DNA of 64,000 nt from Circinella minor (lineage: Eukaryota; Mucoromycota; Mucoromycetes; Mucorales; Lichtheimiaceae). Below are positions 12,327 to 24,864 of this stretch, piece after piece. The notes under the pieces are model-generated. The model was given only the letters and a program-made list of their open reading frames with translations. It searched no databases and was not told the DNA's origin. Made by a program: the position numbers and the translations under genes. Numbering within the stretch: the stretch's first letter is position 1; every line of letters starts with the position of its first letter. The stretch lies in the NCBI GenBank assembly GCA_016758965.1, contig JAEPRB010000002.1, forward strand, positions 434,001 to 498,000, read 5' to 3'.

Positions 12327-13347
12327 CTATTTTTGTACAGTATTATCCTGTTGATATTCATTTTTAATTGGTGGTGGTTGTAATGGAGGCATTTTAAGTG
12401 TTGCGCGTACACTGGGTATCCGGAAAGCAATGTTTTGTACCACACTATACCATGTTGATGTAACCCAATAGAGTCCAAGTGTCATTGGTGCATGTGCAGC
12501 AATAGGGACAAACACTACTGCTAAACATCGAAATGCGTTGGTCATCACTTTCTGTGTTATCGTTTTTTCTTTATCTTTGGAAAGCCATGCATTCAACTAT
12601 TAAAAGATATAAGCAAAAAACAACACATGTTATTATATTTACATATACTTATATATAAGAAAAACGATTGATAACAAATGTGTTACTATGACAATAGCTC
12701 ATATAATTTACCTCTACATTCAATAAAGTACCAGCACCTATCAATAATGGGAATGTCATTGTAGGATCTGGCACTGTAAGATTTGTTACCCAACCAAATC
12801 CACCTTCACTTAACCCTTGTGCAGGACCATCCGAAGTTTGACCATACCATGGTAACGGATAGCCCGTCATATGTCTTAAAGTAAGTGACATGGAAACCCA
12901 TAAAGGTATTTGAATATACGGTAAAGCCAAAAGCTTCCATCGGGAACAGCCATAATGCGCATAAATTTCACCAACTTTTTTTCGGTATTGTTTTTGTAAT
13001 TCTCCGTTATATCGTGCATAACCCCACCCCTTTTGTTTGGATTCACTGGCAATTTGTGTTTTTAAAGTAGTGCCCCAACTTTGTATTATGGGTGCCAACT
13101 GGATCATTTTTCCGACACTTCTTTGTTGATATACTGCAATAGGTAACGTTAAACTAGTTCTTAATAAACACGTGAGGCCCATAATGGTTGCCCACCAAGG
13201 TAACTCTGTATGAACTGCTTGAATCAGAGATTCATTGGCAGCCAAGAGGGCTGGAAATTGTGTTGACGCGTTTTGAAAAGAATTGTTGAATGGTGCTTTT
13301 CTTTGATGTCGAATACAAGTTAGTACCAAAGGACGAATGCGTGGCAT
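12327..13347 (-). CDS. COX18: Cox18-type mitochondrial inner-membrane insertase (Oxa1/YidC family)
   Basis: Two exons (13347-12712, 12596-12327) give 301 residues. The N-terminus MPRIRPLVLTCIRHQRK is basic with no acidic residues, a typical matrix-targeting presequence. LPWWATIMGLTCLLRTSLTLPIAVYQQR matches the first core transmembrane segment of Cox18 rather than Oxa1, and LLALPYIQIPLWVSMSLTLRHM and the two final hydrophobic segments (from FPLLIGAGTLLNVE and from HAPMTLGLYWVTSTWYS) complete the insertase core. Cox18 exports the C-terminal tail of Cox2 across the inner membrane during cytochrome oxidase assembly. The gene is divergent from the cobalamin adenosyltransferase with 201 nt between the start codons and is convergent with the GH17 gene. 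Confidence 0.88.
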
Positions 13348-13548
13348 ATTGCTTTATTATAATTTGAAGAGCAACCCAAAAAAAAATGGAAGCTAAAACA
13401 AATATAGCCTGTTTTAATAAAGTGACTCTTTATTTCGCACCTTCTATTTTATAGATTAGATTTCATATAACTATTTTGCTTTCCAGCTTGTCAACCCGCT
13501 TTTTTTTTCTTTTTAGTTTATTCCCCCCTACATTTATTTTATTTCATC

Positions 13549-14786
13549 ATGAAGATTTATACCAAGACAGGAGACAAAGGTATTTATTATTGAGAGGGAA
13601 ATGACGGAAAGTTAGTATAGTCATTCTAACTTCAAAACTACACAAAAACAAAAAGGTACTTCAAGTTTGTATAACGGTGAACGACGTGACAAGGATGATA
13701 TTATCTTTGAAGCTCTTGGTAAGAAAAGAAAAAAAAAAACAAGCTTCGCGCCTTTTTATTATTTATATAAAAAAAAAGAATATTCGGGAGAAAAAAAAAA
13801 GAAAGTATAATTAACTGAAACGTGTTACAGGCACCACTGATGAACTTACTTCCAACTTGGGGTAAAGTATAATGTATAAATATTGGGTGTGGATGATTGA
13901 TTTGGAAATACAATAAGAGGAAAGAAATAGAAGAAAAGTTTCTAAAATATAATTTGTTTAGATTGGCACTTGAGTTTTGTGAAGAACAAGGTGATGTTGA
14001 GAAACTTTGTGAACAAATTCAATGGGTAATAATCATTCTAAAAGTAGTTTTAATAATGCTTTATTATTTGTTTTGATTTTTCTTTCTTCTCATTTTTTTA
14101 TTTTTTCTTTCTTTATATTTAAGATCCAACGTTGTTTGCAAGATATTGGTGCTAATGTTGCAACACCTCGTGATAATTCCAACGAACGTAAATTAGGTAA
14201 TTAAATGAAGTTATGTGTGTATATGTGGCGTAAACATTTCTGCATATTCATTCTATCAATCCATGTAAATAATAACACATATTATTTATAGCTCGTACCG
14301 TCTTTGATGAAGAAGGAAAGGAATGTGCTAAATTGGAAGAAGCTATTGATGAAATGTATGGTCAATTACCTCCATTGAAACAATTTATCTTGCCAGTAAG
14401 TACTTCAAATAATGAGGGACAGGGATCCATTCACAATAAGTAAAGAATAACTTTAAATTAACGAGGCTTTAAAAAAACTAGTCGGGTGGACGTGCAAGTG
14501 CTTCTTTGCATGTTGCAAGAACTGTCTGTAGAAGAGCAGAAAGACGGGTCCAACCTGTAGCACGCGAAAATTTGTGTGATCCTAGTACCGCCATCTTTTT
14601 GAACAGGTAAAAGTTTTGTTGTTGTTTTTCTTTTCTAGTTGGAAAGTTCTTGATTATGGCTTGTAACCATCTGATTTCTTTCAAACTAAATATGTATAAC
14701 ATTATTATAGATTGAGCGATTTCTTATTTGCTGCTGCACGATTTGCTGCAATGAAGAAAGGAAAAAAAGAAGTGATTTACTGGTAA
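13549..14786 (+). CDS. PduO-type cob(I)alamin adenosyltransferase (MMAB-like)
   Basis: Eight exons (13549-13579, 13656-13718, 13831-13861, 13962-14025, 14124-14196, 14292-14395, 14482-14606, 14711-14786) give 188 residues; all seven junctions keep frame. [20 protein letters not shown] is the N-terminal ATP-binding motif of the PduO family, [15 protein letters not shown] follows, and [20 protein letters not shown] plus the next RRAERRV and [15 protein letters not shown] are the remaining signature blocks. The enzyme transfers the adenosyl group of ATP to reduced cobalamin, making the cofactor of methylmalonyl-CoA mutase. The open protein starts directly at the catalytic motif with no presequence, unlike human MMAB, so either it is cytosolic or an upstream exon is missed. 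Two exons are only 31 nt. Confidence 0.93.
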
Positions 14787-14959
14787 ACAGATGATCTCAC
14801 GCGACCTATCAATTCATCCACTTATATTTGAACGCCTTTTTTTTTTTTTACTTCAAAGCCAAAAATAAATAAATAAATAAAAATAAAGTCTTTGTATCTT
14901 TAAACACGCATCACTTTTTCTTTTCTTTTCTTCTCTCCAACTTTTTTTTTCTGTCCTTG

Positions 14960-17789
14960 ATGAAGTTTTCCCATCAATTACAGTTCAATGCAGTTCCTGA
15001 CTGGGCAGAATATTATGTCCCGTAAGATATTATCAATAGTTACAAACTACTGTGTGTTTGAGGATGAATGTATTGGATAGAGAACCATATAAAACAGTAA
15101 ACCATTAAATTATATATTATAAGAGAACATTCTTCTTTTCTTACCATCACCATCATCATTATTTTTTATATGTTTTTTTTTTTATAAAAATAGGTACTCC
15201 AACTTGAAAAAACTTGTTTATTCCATTGAACGAGATCGTGTTGCGAGTCATCACGCTTCACGTACAACAGAAGAAGCTACAGAGCATAGCGCATTACTTG
15301 GAGACGGACAAGAACAGGATCAGCAACATTCAGATATAGATAATGAGCGGTTCATTTTAGCGTTGGATCGGGCACTTGAGCGCATTGTCAACTTTTATTC
15401 CAAGAAAGAAACAGAATTGTACGATGAAATGGATACTTTGATGGCCGATATGCAAAACCACGAATCTATTCCTATTGCTGGATCGGCTCCTGTTACCAGC
15501 AACCATCATCAGCATCCTCCGATTGCAGGTACCAATGATGTGGAATACGGTACTACTAATAATAACAATAACCCACATCATCGACGTTCAAGAAGTAGCA
15601 GTGATTTTCCTCGACGTGAATCCCTTGTTATGGATGATGAACTTCCACCTAATATCATTTCACAAAATACAGCTGACACTGACCCAGAAGCAGCATTGAT
15701 AATGATCAACAATAATGGAAAAGATACAACGGAACTTAAACGACATACAGTAGATGTCTTTGTATTACTTTCAGAATTAAAATCGTTTGTTTCATTAAAT
15801 GCTACTGCATTTGCCAAGATTTTAAAAAAGTATGATAAGACCACGAATAATGAATTGAAACGTTATTATACATCTAATTATGTTAGCAAGGCTTATCCAT
15901 TTCGAACCACCACAAAACAAAAATTGAATGCACGAATCCAACTGATCGAACGAGCATATGCAAGCCTGACGGAAGGTGATCTAGATGCAGCTATAGACGA
16001 ACTCAAGTCACATTTACGAGAGAGGATTGTGTGGGAACGAAATACAGTATGGCGTGACATGATCGGTCAAGAACGTAAAATACAAAGCGTAGGCGTTGGA
16101 GGAAATCAGCATAAAACAGTTCATTTACGATTTCTTGGTCAATATATTGAGCGACAGACCGCACAGCAATTTCTATTCTTAGTTGTGAGCCTTTTAGTGT
16201 TTGGTTTGCTCTTATTTCAAATTGAGCTTTTTTCTTCTGTTGAACAGAACCGTTGTTTTGCCATTTTGGTGTTTGCAAGCATGTTATGGGCGACAGAAGT
16301 CATGCCATTGTTTGCTACAGCTATGTTAATTCCATTTTTAACCGTAACACTACGTGTAATGCGATCACCGGATTTAGTACGACTTACAGCACCTGAAGCA
16401 ACAAAACAAGTGTTTTCGGCCATGTTTTCTTCAGTTATTATGCTTTTATTGGGTGGGTTTGCTATTGCTGCGTCATTGAGTAAATATGGTATTGCTAAAT
16501 CCATGGCAACTTTTGTCTTGTCTAAAGCTGGAACGCGCCCTAGTCGTGTATTATTAGTAAACATGATGGTGGCAACCGTAGCTAGTATGTGGATCAGTAA
16601 TGTTGCAGCACCCGTGTTGTGCTTCTCCTTGATTCAGGTAACAAAACAAATAAAGCATAAAAAATAAACAAAAAAATCACGTTTGCATGTTTATGTTTTG
16701 CACATTGACATGAAAAAAGAAATGCTCATCACCCCTCGTTCTAATTTGTATTTCTGCATATTCTATATAGCCTATTTTACGTACACTTCCAGTTGATTCA
16801 ACATTTGGTTCATGTTTAATTATGGGTATTGCATTAGCATCTAACTTAGGCGGTATTGCTTCTCCCATTTCTTCACCACAGAATATTATTGCAATTCAAA
16901 ACATGAATCCACCTCCTTCGTGGGCTCAATGGTTTATTGTAGCTGTTCCGTTATGTATTGTTGGTACTTTCCTCATTTGGATTTGGCTATTATACAATTA
17001 TCATCCAGAAAAACATACACCTCAGATCCATACGATCCGCGCGTCGCACGATCCTATTACAGGTACACAAGTTTTTGTACTACTTATTACATTTACCACC
17101 ATTGCATTATGGTGCCTGGCCCATTCCTTTGAAGAAATATTAGGCGATATGGGTGTGATCGCCCTTATTCCATTGGTTGCCTTTTTTGGTACTGGACTTT
17201 TAACGAAGGACGATTTTAATCATTTTTTATGGACTGTAATTATGTTGGCAATGGGAGGTATTGTTCTTGGTAAAGCTGTTGAGAGTTCGGGACTACTTCA
17301 TAGTATTGCAATCCATATTCAAAATATGGTTAAAGGGTTGTCACCTTTCGAGGTTCTATCGGTCTTTAGTTTGCTGGTACTTTTTATTGCCACATTTATT
17401 AGCCATACTGTGGCTGCATTAATCATCTTACCTATTGTTGCTGAAGTTGGATTAGAAATGGCCGATCCACATCCTCGCTTACTTGTCATGGTACGTATAA
17501 TATACATATATATATATGGCGAAAAAATGAATGCATTCTCCAAAGTGTCGTCATGCTTAATAACTAAACATTCTCTTCGATTTAGGGAACCGCGTTTGTT
17601 TGTTCTGCTGCCATGGGATTGCCTGTTTCCGGATTCCCAAACATGAATGCTATTTCACAAGAAAACGAACTGGGCAAACCTTACTTGAAAACGACAGACT
17701 TTTTGCGCAATGGCGTTCCTGCCAGTTTCTTTTGCGTGATTTGTATCGCTACAATTGGTTACGGAATGATGACTTTGGTTGGCTTTTAA
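14960..17789 (+). CDS. SPX-domain low-affinity phosphate transporter (Pho87/90/91 type)
   Basis: Four exons (14960-15021, 15194-16637, 16771-17490, 17586-17789) give 809 residues. The protein starts MKFSHQLQFNAVPDWAEYYV, then YSNLKKLVYSIE: the canonical first helix of SPX domains, which sense inositol pyrophosphates. The SPX domain reaches about residue 330 and is split by an Asn/His/Ser-rich insert. The C-terminal part is a divalent-anion/Na symporter (SLC13-like) region with about ten or more hydrophobic segments, including ATEVMPLFATAML and the late motif GLPVSGFPNMNAIS. Such proteins import phosphate at the plasma membrane or export it from vacuoles; the subtype is not resolved. Only 173 nt separate it from the adenosyltransferase stop, so promoter elements are compressed. 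Confidence 0.93.
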
Positions 17790-19588
17790 TATTCCAAAAG
17801 AATATCCTTTCAAACTTTTTTTTTAATATAGTATATATGTATTTACTTTCCTGCTTGTTAAATTGGAATTGTTATTACTATTGTGTCTGCTACATATTCT
17901 TATTATCCAAACTTTAATCTTTTTTCTTTTGCGCTTTTGAACTCGACATTGTCATTATATACATAGTACATATAGAAAATAAAATTATATTCTTTTGCTG
18001 ATGCTTTTTTTTATATCATATATACTTTCACCAGTCCATCACAGTATTATGAAAATGTGTGTTTGTTGAAGAGAAATAGGAGGGGGGGGGACTTCATGTT
18101 GTATTTGTTGTATCTGCCATAGTGCACTTCAGATTTATACATTCGAAATACTTCAGTTTCCCGAAGAATGTAGTGAATTTTTACATGTATTTTTTATTAT
18201 GGTGGCCGTCCCCAATTATATGACAGTTAAGTGCTATTGAGAGAACCGCTAAGCATACTACTGTATAATAATAATAATTACACTCTATGGTATCTTTTAT
18301 GTTTTATTTCAAAGAAATAAATGACATTAACATAGTGGATCCAGCAAATAATTTAATCCGACCATTAGTGCGAAAGATTCCAGTGTTATATAAAGCTTAC
18401 TGAAATATTCTGGTTTTCTTAATAGAATGTAAATCATATGTTTTTATAATTAGAAACCATGTATGCATTCTAGTTGCTTAAACTTGGAGCCATGCTACGC
18501 GCTTGGAATCATTTAATACCATGCTCTTACTACATTTAGGTCAAAATTTATTATGGAAAGACTAATTTGACCTGTGTCTATAGCTTCCTTGCGGTACATT
18601 GGGGGGGCAGAAAGAATATTAGTATATTTATAATCAGAATGTTTTGCTATCATGGAATGGGGGTGTATTTAAATTACAGTTTCTTACCAGCCAAATTAAC
18701 GAGCTGTAGCCATTTCCATGATGTTATCCTGATGTGGCGGAAGCTATTACTTCTTATACTACACCGACAGCACTTCAGTAGAATGATATAATCACTTTTT
18801 ATCTTGACTACACCATTATTATATATATTTTTCTTGTGAGATCGCTTGAATTGAAAGAGCATAATATATTTTCTAACGGTAATGCAAATTACTTGAATTA
18901 AAAGAATTTGTTCTACAGTATCTTACTTTTTATTTTGCAGTTATCGCTAGCGTAACTAAAGGCATTTGCTTACATGCCAAAAATTCTTATCATGTCTAAT
19001 CTTAATCTTTTTCAATAACCAAAATAAAAATAAAAACATTAACTTTAAGCATAATGATCGTGCACTTCAATTACAACACTGCCAGTTGTCGATACCATTT
19101 TTTTTTGCTCAAGCTTCCAATGACAACGCATATTTAAAATGACTGGTAATTTTTTACATATAAATGTATTAGTACGTATTTGAATTGTAATAGCCTAGTG
19201 ATCGAGAAAAATGAAAAGCATATAAATAGGCATCAAAACTTTCTGTTTTTTTTTCTTTTACCAAAAAAAGTTATATTTAGATATAATATATATGTACACA
19301 ATAACCGGAACACAAAAAAAGGAACTCGGATAAAAAGAAATGGTAGATAATTATTGATTTACATAAAAATAGATAGTAAATAGCGAGTGTGTAGATGTGG
19401 TGTGAGTATATAAGAAGGATAAAAAAATATGTAATAGTAATATTAATATTAATATTAAAGACAATAATAAAAAGAAAAGAGTGCTTAAAGTAAGATAATG
19501 TTATGAAGGAAGTGGATGTGCGTTTTGATTAGAAAGAAAGTAGGAAGCATATTGTGCTGTATAAAGTTATAACCATAATAAAAGCTTC
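17790..19588. other. Gene-free spacer between convergent genes
   Basis: 1.8 kb of AT-rich sequence lies between the convergent phosphate and ammonium transporter genes. It contains two pure G runs (nine G at 18082-18090, seven G at 18601-18607) but no coding frame, tRNA or repeat array that I can support. Confidence 0.5.
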
Positions 19589-21212
19589 TTAGATGTTATT
19601 TAATTGAGTGGGTGAAATGATTTTTTCTGGAGACATGTTGCCTTGAGCATTTTCTTGGTTACGAACTTCGCGTACTTGTTCAGAAACAATCTTTTGTTCA
19701 CCTGATTGAGGATCAACGGTAACAATCTTATCAACATGATAATAAGCCATTTCACCAATTTCAGCAGCATCCAAACCTTGAAGTTCTACTTCAGGATCGA
19801 CACGTAATGACAAACCAGGAATATGATCCATAACAAACAAAATAATGTAAGTTATACAGAATGACCAAGCTGCACCTGCCGTTGCATCAGCAAGTTGGTG
19901 TCCGAGCTGAATCCAGTTATGGTTCATCCAACCACCAGCAATTTCTGTTACACCATCCAAATTGGCAATATACTGTTCAGCAAAAAGACCAGTCAAAATA
20001 CTGCCAACATAACCGCCAACACCATGTACAGCAAACACATCGACAGCATCATCAAACTTGAGCAAGCGCTTGAGATGAACAGCAAGATTACAACAGACAC
20101 CACCCACAAAACCAATAGCTACAGCAGGTCCTGGACCAACAAAGCCAGATGCAGGAGTAATAGCTACTAAACCAGCGACAGCTCCAGAACAGAATCCCAA
20201 GGCAGAGAATTTACGTTCAATGCGATAGTCCATAACAAGCCAGGTAATAGCACCGACAGCAGCAGCCAAGTTAGTGACAACGCAAGCCATAGCAGCACGC
20301 ATGTTGCCAGCAAGAGCTGAACCACCATTAAAACCGAACCAACCAAACCAGAGAAAAGCGGTACCAAGGACGACGTTAGACATATTGTGTGGTTTGAAAT
20401 CTTCGCCATTGCTAATACTACCATGACCACGACGCTTGCCAAGAATAATAGCATACGCCAAACTGGCAAAACCAGATGAAATGTGAACTGGTGTACCTCC
20501 TGCGACTATAGAGTATATTCGATCAACTAGATTAACATTTTTTTCCCAGTAATAACTCGTTTTTATATATTTTTGCTGAATTATTTATTCCACTTACAAT
20601 CTAAACCACCAAGCTTTGCAGACCATCCATTAGGATTCCATGTCCAGCATGCAATGGGATCGTAAACAATAGTAGACCAGATAAAAATAAAAATCATCAT
20701 AGGGAGAAGTCGTGCACGTTCTGCAGCAGCACCAATGGCCAAAGCAGGTGTCAAAGCAGCAAACATGCATTGGAAAATAGCGAAAACAATATCAGGAATT
20801 TTATCACTGCCAATGGATGGATCACCAAGAACGTTACGTAAAAGAGCGTTATCCATGTTACCAATGAATGAAGAGGCGGTTTTACTGAATGTCAAACTAT
20901 AACCCCAGATAAACCACTATTATTACAAATACATAAGCAAAAAATTATTATATTAGTTATATTAGCTCAATATATACAAGAACAGCCAAATTTAAAGCCA
21001 CCAGTCAAGTGATGCTTTTAAATATTTACCTGAACAGTGACAACGACGAGTGACATCAAACAGCACATGATTAGCGACAAGGCGTTTTTCGAACGAGCCA
21101 TACCACTATAAAAGTATCCGATACCGGGAATCATGAGCCAGACGAGCCCCATACAGAGCAGAATAAATCCGACGTCGCCAGGACTAAATTGACTACCATA
21201 CTCTGGATCCAT
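19589..21212 (-). CDS. Ammonium transporter (Amt/Mep family)
   Basis: Three exons (21212-21030, 20916-20598, 20505-19589) give 472 residues, the normal size for Amt/Mep permeases with eleven transmembrane helices. Diagnostic stretches are IPGIGYFYSGMARSKNALS, WFIWGYSLTFS at the start of exon 2, FAGGTPVHISSG across junction 2, and WFGWFGFNGGSALAG. The first pore histidine is in DVFAVHGVGGYVGS, and a second in QLGHQLADATAG. It imports ammonium through the plasma membrane. The C-terminal cytosolic tail (about 70 residues) is charged and probably regulatory. The upstream region carries a cluster of five HGATAR sites, consistent with nitrogen catabolite control by a GATA factor. Expression logic is inferred; family identity is certain. 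Confidence 0.96.
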
Positions 21213-21376
21213 AATTTTATATAGAAAAGAGTGAAAATGTATGTATAAGTGCGTTAAAAAAGAGGTATACTTTAAAGAAGCAAAAAAAAAAGATGGGTCA
21301 AAGGAGAAGAAGATGGTTTTTATATAAAAATATATAAAAAAAAAGATTGTATCTTGTGTGGGTTGGATACTTGATT

Positions 21377-21484
21377 TGATAAGAAAAAAAAAGATAGGGC
21401 AAACAGACACCGGACCTTTAAAGATTATCAATGCCTTGCCAATCTCCCAAAAAAGGAACCCCCGGCTTTTTTTATCATTTATCT
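21377..21484. promoter_or_regulatory. Cluster of five GATA-factor (HGATAR) sites
   Basis: TGATAA 21377-21382, AGATAG 21392-21397, TTATCA 21425-21430, TTATCA 21472-21477 and TTATCT 21479-21484 all fit HGATAR on one strand or the other. They lie 165-272 nt upstream of the ammonium transporter ATG. From base composition I estimate about 0.6 such sites by chance in 108 bp. AreA/NIT2-type nitrogen regulators bind paired sites of this kind. Confidence 0.55.
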
Positions 21485-23994
21485 TTTTTATGAGTACAAA
21501 AGATCCTAAATATTTGCTACGATGGTGGTATAGATTATTCTAAGTTAACACGATATACTAAATTTTAAATTGCTTCAATATTATTGCTGCGCTACTAATT
21601 CATGCATAATATGCTTTCTATATAATTCTTTCTCAAGCGAGTGATGTGATAATGAATAAGAATGATTCCCTTGGAAGTTTTTTTTTTTTTTACTTACGCT
21701 TCAAGGAGAAGGACAAGTCACCTTACATTATCTATGAGTAGTATGTCGTTAGTTTTACTGATAAAGCTGAGTTTGATTTAATTTCCTCCTTTTTTATTTT
21801 TCTTCGAAGGTAGCTTTTTTTCTGTGCAGGGAAAATATCGGGGTTTTGTTGTTGATTGTGATCCATCCACGCTAGACCCTATTACTTATCTAACCAGAGC
21901 AAAAATAAAGAGGTTTACAACCCTGAATTAAGATCGGATTCTTTCTCGATCTAGTTGTTCCAGGAATACATAATCCATACATGTTTAAATAGATACTTTG
22001 ATAATTATTTTTTACAAAAAAAAGTTATCTTATTATCTTAAGTTACCATACATATCCCGGGTTCGAGTACTTATTGTTTCTGTCGTTATCTTGTACTTCC
22101 TATTTTTTTTACTGATAAACTAAAAAAAAAAAAAAACCACAGCCATTTTTTGATATTCTGCTCCTTCTTTCAGATGCTTTCTTACTTTTGTGTTACCAAA
22201 GTACCATCCCTACTTTGTAAAAGAGAAAGGTTTTCCAATTTCCTTAAATTTAAAGATTATCTATTTTGATTTGTTCCTCAGGATATAGAAAATATACATG
22301 CAAAGGATTAAATCGGGTTCAGTGCATTTACAACAAAGTTCCAGTTCTGTTGTCAAAAAAAAAACATTACTGTATGAGCATATGGAAATTCAATTGTACT
22401 TTTGATTTATAGCTTGGGGTTTTTTTAATTATTTGCGCTTTACGTATAAACTATCTAGTAGATATTATGGACATAATTATGTTTATATCATTAATGTTAT
22501 TAGTACGTACTAATATTCTTACTTAAAAACAAACTTTTATTATAATTGCCTTAACGATGATTATTAGTGTTGACTATTTATTAGCTAGGATATAGGCAAA
22601 CATATTTTTATATACCTAAAAAAATGTTTATCACATGCCTGTCTTGCTTTTTTGAAGCTAGAAAACCATTTTACAGTAAACAATCTCTATTTTGGTAGTT
22701 ATTAAAAATATAACCTGGTGTTTTTTGTCTCGTTACTCTTGTCTTTCTCCTTTTTTTTCTTTTATGAGGAAGGTATTTTTTTGTAATTTAGATATCATTA
22801 TAGCTTTTTTATGTTCACTGCGTGCTAATAAAAAGTTGATGTAGTACATAAGCCATTGACGAAAACAAGAGAAGAGAATGACAAGGTGTCCGATCGACAA
22901 ATAGTTTGTATTTCCACACTATTTTTGGAATAATCAGTTGGTAAAATGAAAAGAGAAGAAAGACCTGTCCACGAGGTCAAAACCCAATGGATAAGGCTCC
23001 AAATCTTTTTATATATCGTATCTTATTAACATAAATATAAACTCTTTGTCATCAGGACGATCTTATCCTATCTGAGGAAACACAGCTTTTTTCTATTGTA
23101 AACAGAACGCAAAAGTCGCAAATATTACAATCTGTGGCTATTTGACATGGTAAAAAAAAAGCATTCGTGGTTTTTGAAATTGCTGAATTTTCAAAGATTG
23201 ATTAAAATAAAAATCATTATTTAAAGTAGAGAAGTAGATGGAAGAAGAAGAAACTGTAAGACTAAAAGAATACACGATTACTTAGTAAATATTCATTGAT
23301 ATCGGTAGCACAAATTCCTTATTTGGAAGAGAAAAGATAAGAATTTTGTGTTCCTGGTTTCCGATAAAATATAAACATGCATCTTTTGTGGAACGAAGCT
23401 GCGTACTGGGCTATGAGCACTTAATTATCCAGTATGATATCAATCTTCAATGTTTATTCCGCGCATCATATTGTGATAAAAGATAATATGAGCTGGTAAT
23501 TATTTGGATCATTCGACTTTTATGTATTTAATGCAAATATAACTGGAAGTAACATTTTTTGAAGTTTATACTGGTCGTCAAAAACGGCAGTGGAAACAAA
23601 AGGTAACGAAGGAGGTGTTTGGTCTTTTATAATGTAAATATATCATGATCCTAGTTTGTTATGGTGTAAATTATATCAGTGCAATGACAATTTAATGTCA
23701 TAAGCTTATTCTCTTAATAATAAACAGTATACATCTATATATAACAGCGCTAAGCAATAATAGAAGCAAGGATCCTGTTCCATGTTTGAAATTTTAGGTA
23801 CATGTATTTTAGTTAGCTTATTCTAATACTGTAGATCTCATAACACCTGTTGGATATATAGCAGCTTAAAAAGTTGTAATCTTCCATCAAATTATTTTTT
23901 TAATATGGTAATTTCTGTATAAACTGAATATTGATTTAAGATAATAAAAAGATAGAAGGAAAAAACAGAGCACAGTTTTTGTTCTACACAATTT

Positions 23995-24429
23995 ATGCTT
24001 ATCGAGGGCCGAAATAGCCATTTAAGCATAGATGTTCCAAAACGTGATGAAACATATTTTTATGTTGACACACAAATTTACGTAGTGAGAATTTTATCCC
24101 TTGCCTTCAATTCGCTTTTGTATAATAAAGTGATTGGATATCTCTTTACCTTAAAAAAAACTATTATACTCATAATTACATTACTATCACATTGGCTTTA
24201 TAAAAAATATTACATACAATACTATTTTGCTGCACTGCCTTTAGACTACCTGCACTGTCATATTATTCAACGATGCTGTGTCTGTCAAATAATTCCGTTG
24301 AAAGCAGATATTATTTATCGAGTGTTATATGAGTATCCGATTCATTTCCAAAAAGTTCTTGGTGAATTATATACAAAGTATCGTGACGAAACAACAGTGT
24401 GCTGTAATATAACTATTGTCAAACACTGA
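23995..24429 (+). CDS. Orphan 144-residue reading frame, doubtful gene
   Basis: An uninterrupted ATG-to-stop frame of 145 codons sits in otherwise stop-rich AT spacer. The product is rich in Tyr, Ile and Leu, contains a hydrophobic stretch around residues 55-80 and a Cys/His patch (CHIIQRCCVC, about residues 88-97). I do not recognise the protein. A rough estimate from base composition gives well under one such frame by chance in the whole window, but no promoter motif or intron supports it. It could be a decayed gene or mobile-element remnant. Confidence 0.25.
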   Translation: MLIEGRNSHLSIDVPKRDETYFYVDTQIYVVRILSLAFNSLLYNKVIGYLFTLKKTIILIITLLSHWLYKKYYIQYYFAALPLDYLHCHIIQRCCVCQIIPLKADIIYRVLYEYPIHFQKVLGELYTKYRDETTVCCNITIVKH

Positions 24430-24826
24430 AGCGTACTGTACATAACGCATTTATGGTATTTTAGCATCGTTAGCATAATGGTGTAACCTAGTCTAAAATA
24501 CCTTCTGACTTCATTTGATGACTAATGTATATGACATCTCAACATACTTGACGAGTATCTTTTTTCGATCATAACTCTCAGTGAATCAATATAATTTTCA
24601 TATGTACGTATAGATTTGCACACTTAGAGTTATAATTCATTTATCTAAAAAAAAACAATTATTCATAATATTGTAACTACCGTCTTAAGGATAAAATATA
24701 CATATATATATTTACTTTTCTAATTAGTACAAAAGCTACATGTGTCTTCGTGGGTATTATTAAAAATCTGAGTTGCTTTCTCATCTTTCCTTTTTCTTTA
24801 CTCACTTTCACACACTTTCTATTTTC

Positions 24827-24834
24827 TATATAAA
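24827..24834 (+). promoter_or_regulatory. TATA box of SelO gene
   Basis: TATATAAA ends only 30 nt before the ATG. With usual TATA-to-start spacing the mRNA leader would be very short. The start codon context is TTTCACCATGG. Confidence 0.5.
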
Positions 24835-24864
24835 CCAACACACAGAATCGTATTTTATTTCACC

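Larger units (their letters stand above)
21213..24864. other. Long AT-rich spacer between ammonium transporter and SelO
   Basis: This 3.65-kb region holds the GATA cluster (21377-21484) near the ammonium transporter, one unusually long orphan reading frame (23995-24429) and the SelO core promoter at the right end. The remainder shows no coding character. Confidence 0.5.

Noticed and set aside
18082..18090. Nine-G run as a quadruplex
   Set aside because: A single tract without the further G runs needed nearby.
22057..22075. tRNA B-box-like GGTTCGAGTAC after CCC
   Set aside because: No matching A box, no T-stem pairing and no acceptor stem upstream, so not a tRNA.
24455..24502. 10-bp inverted repeat GGTATTTTAG/CTAAAATACC around a loop resembling a tRNA D-arm
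   Set aside because: A 10-bp AT-rich match at this spacing is expected a few times per window, and the anticodon and T arms are missing.
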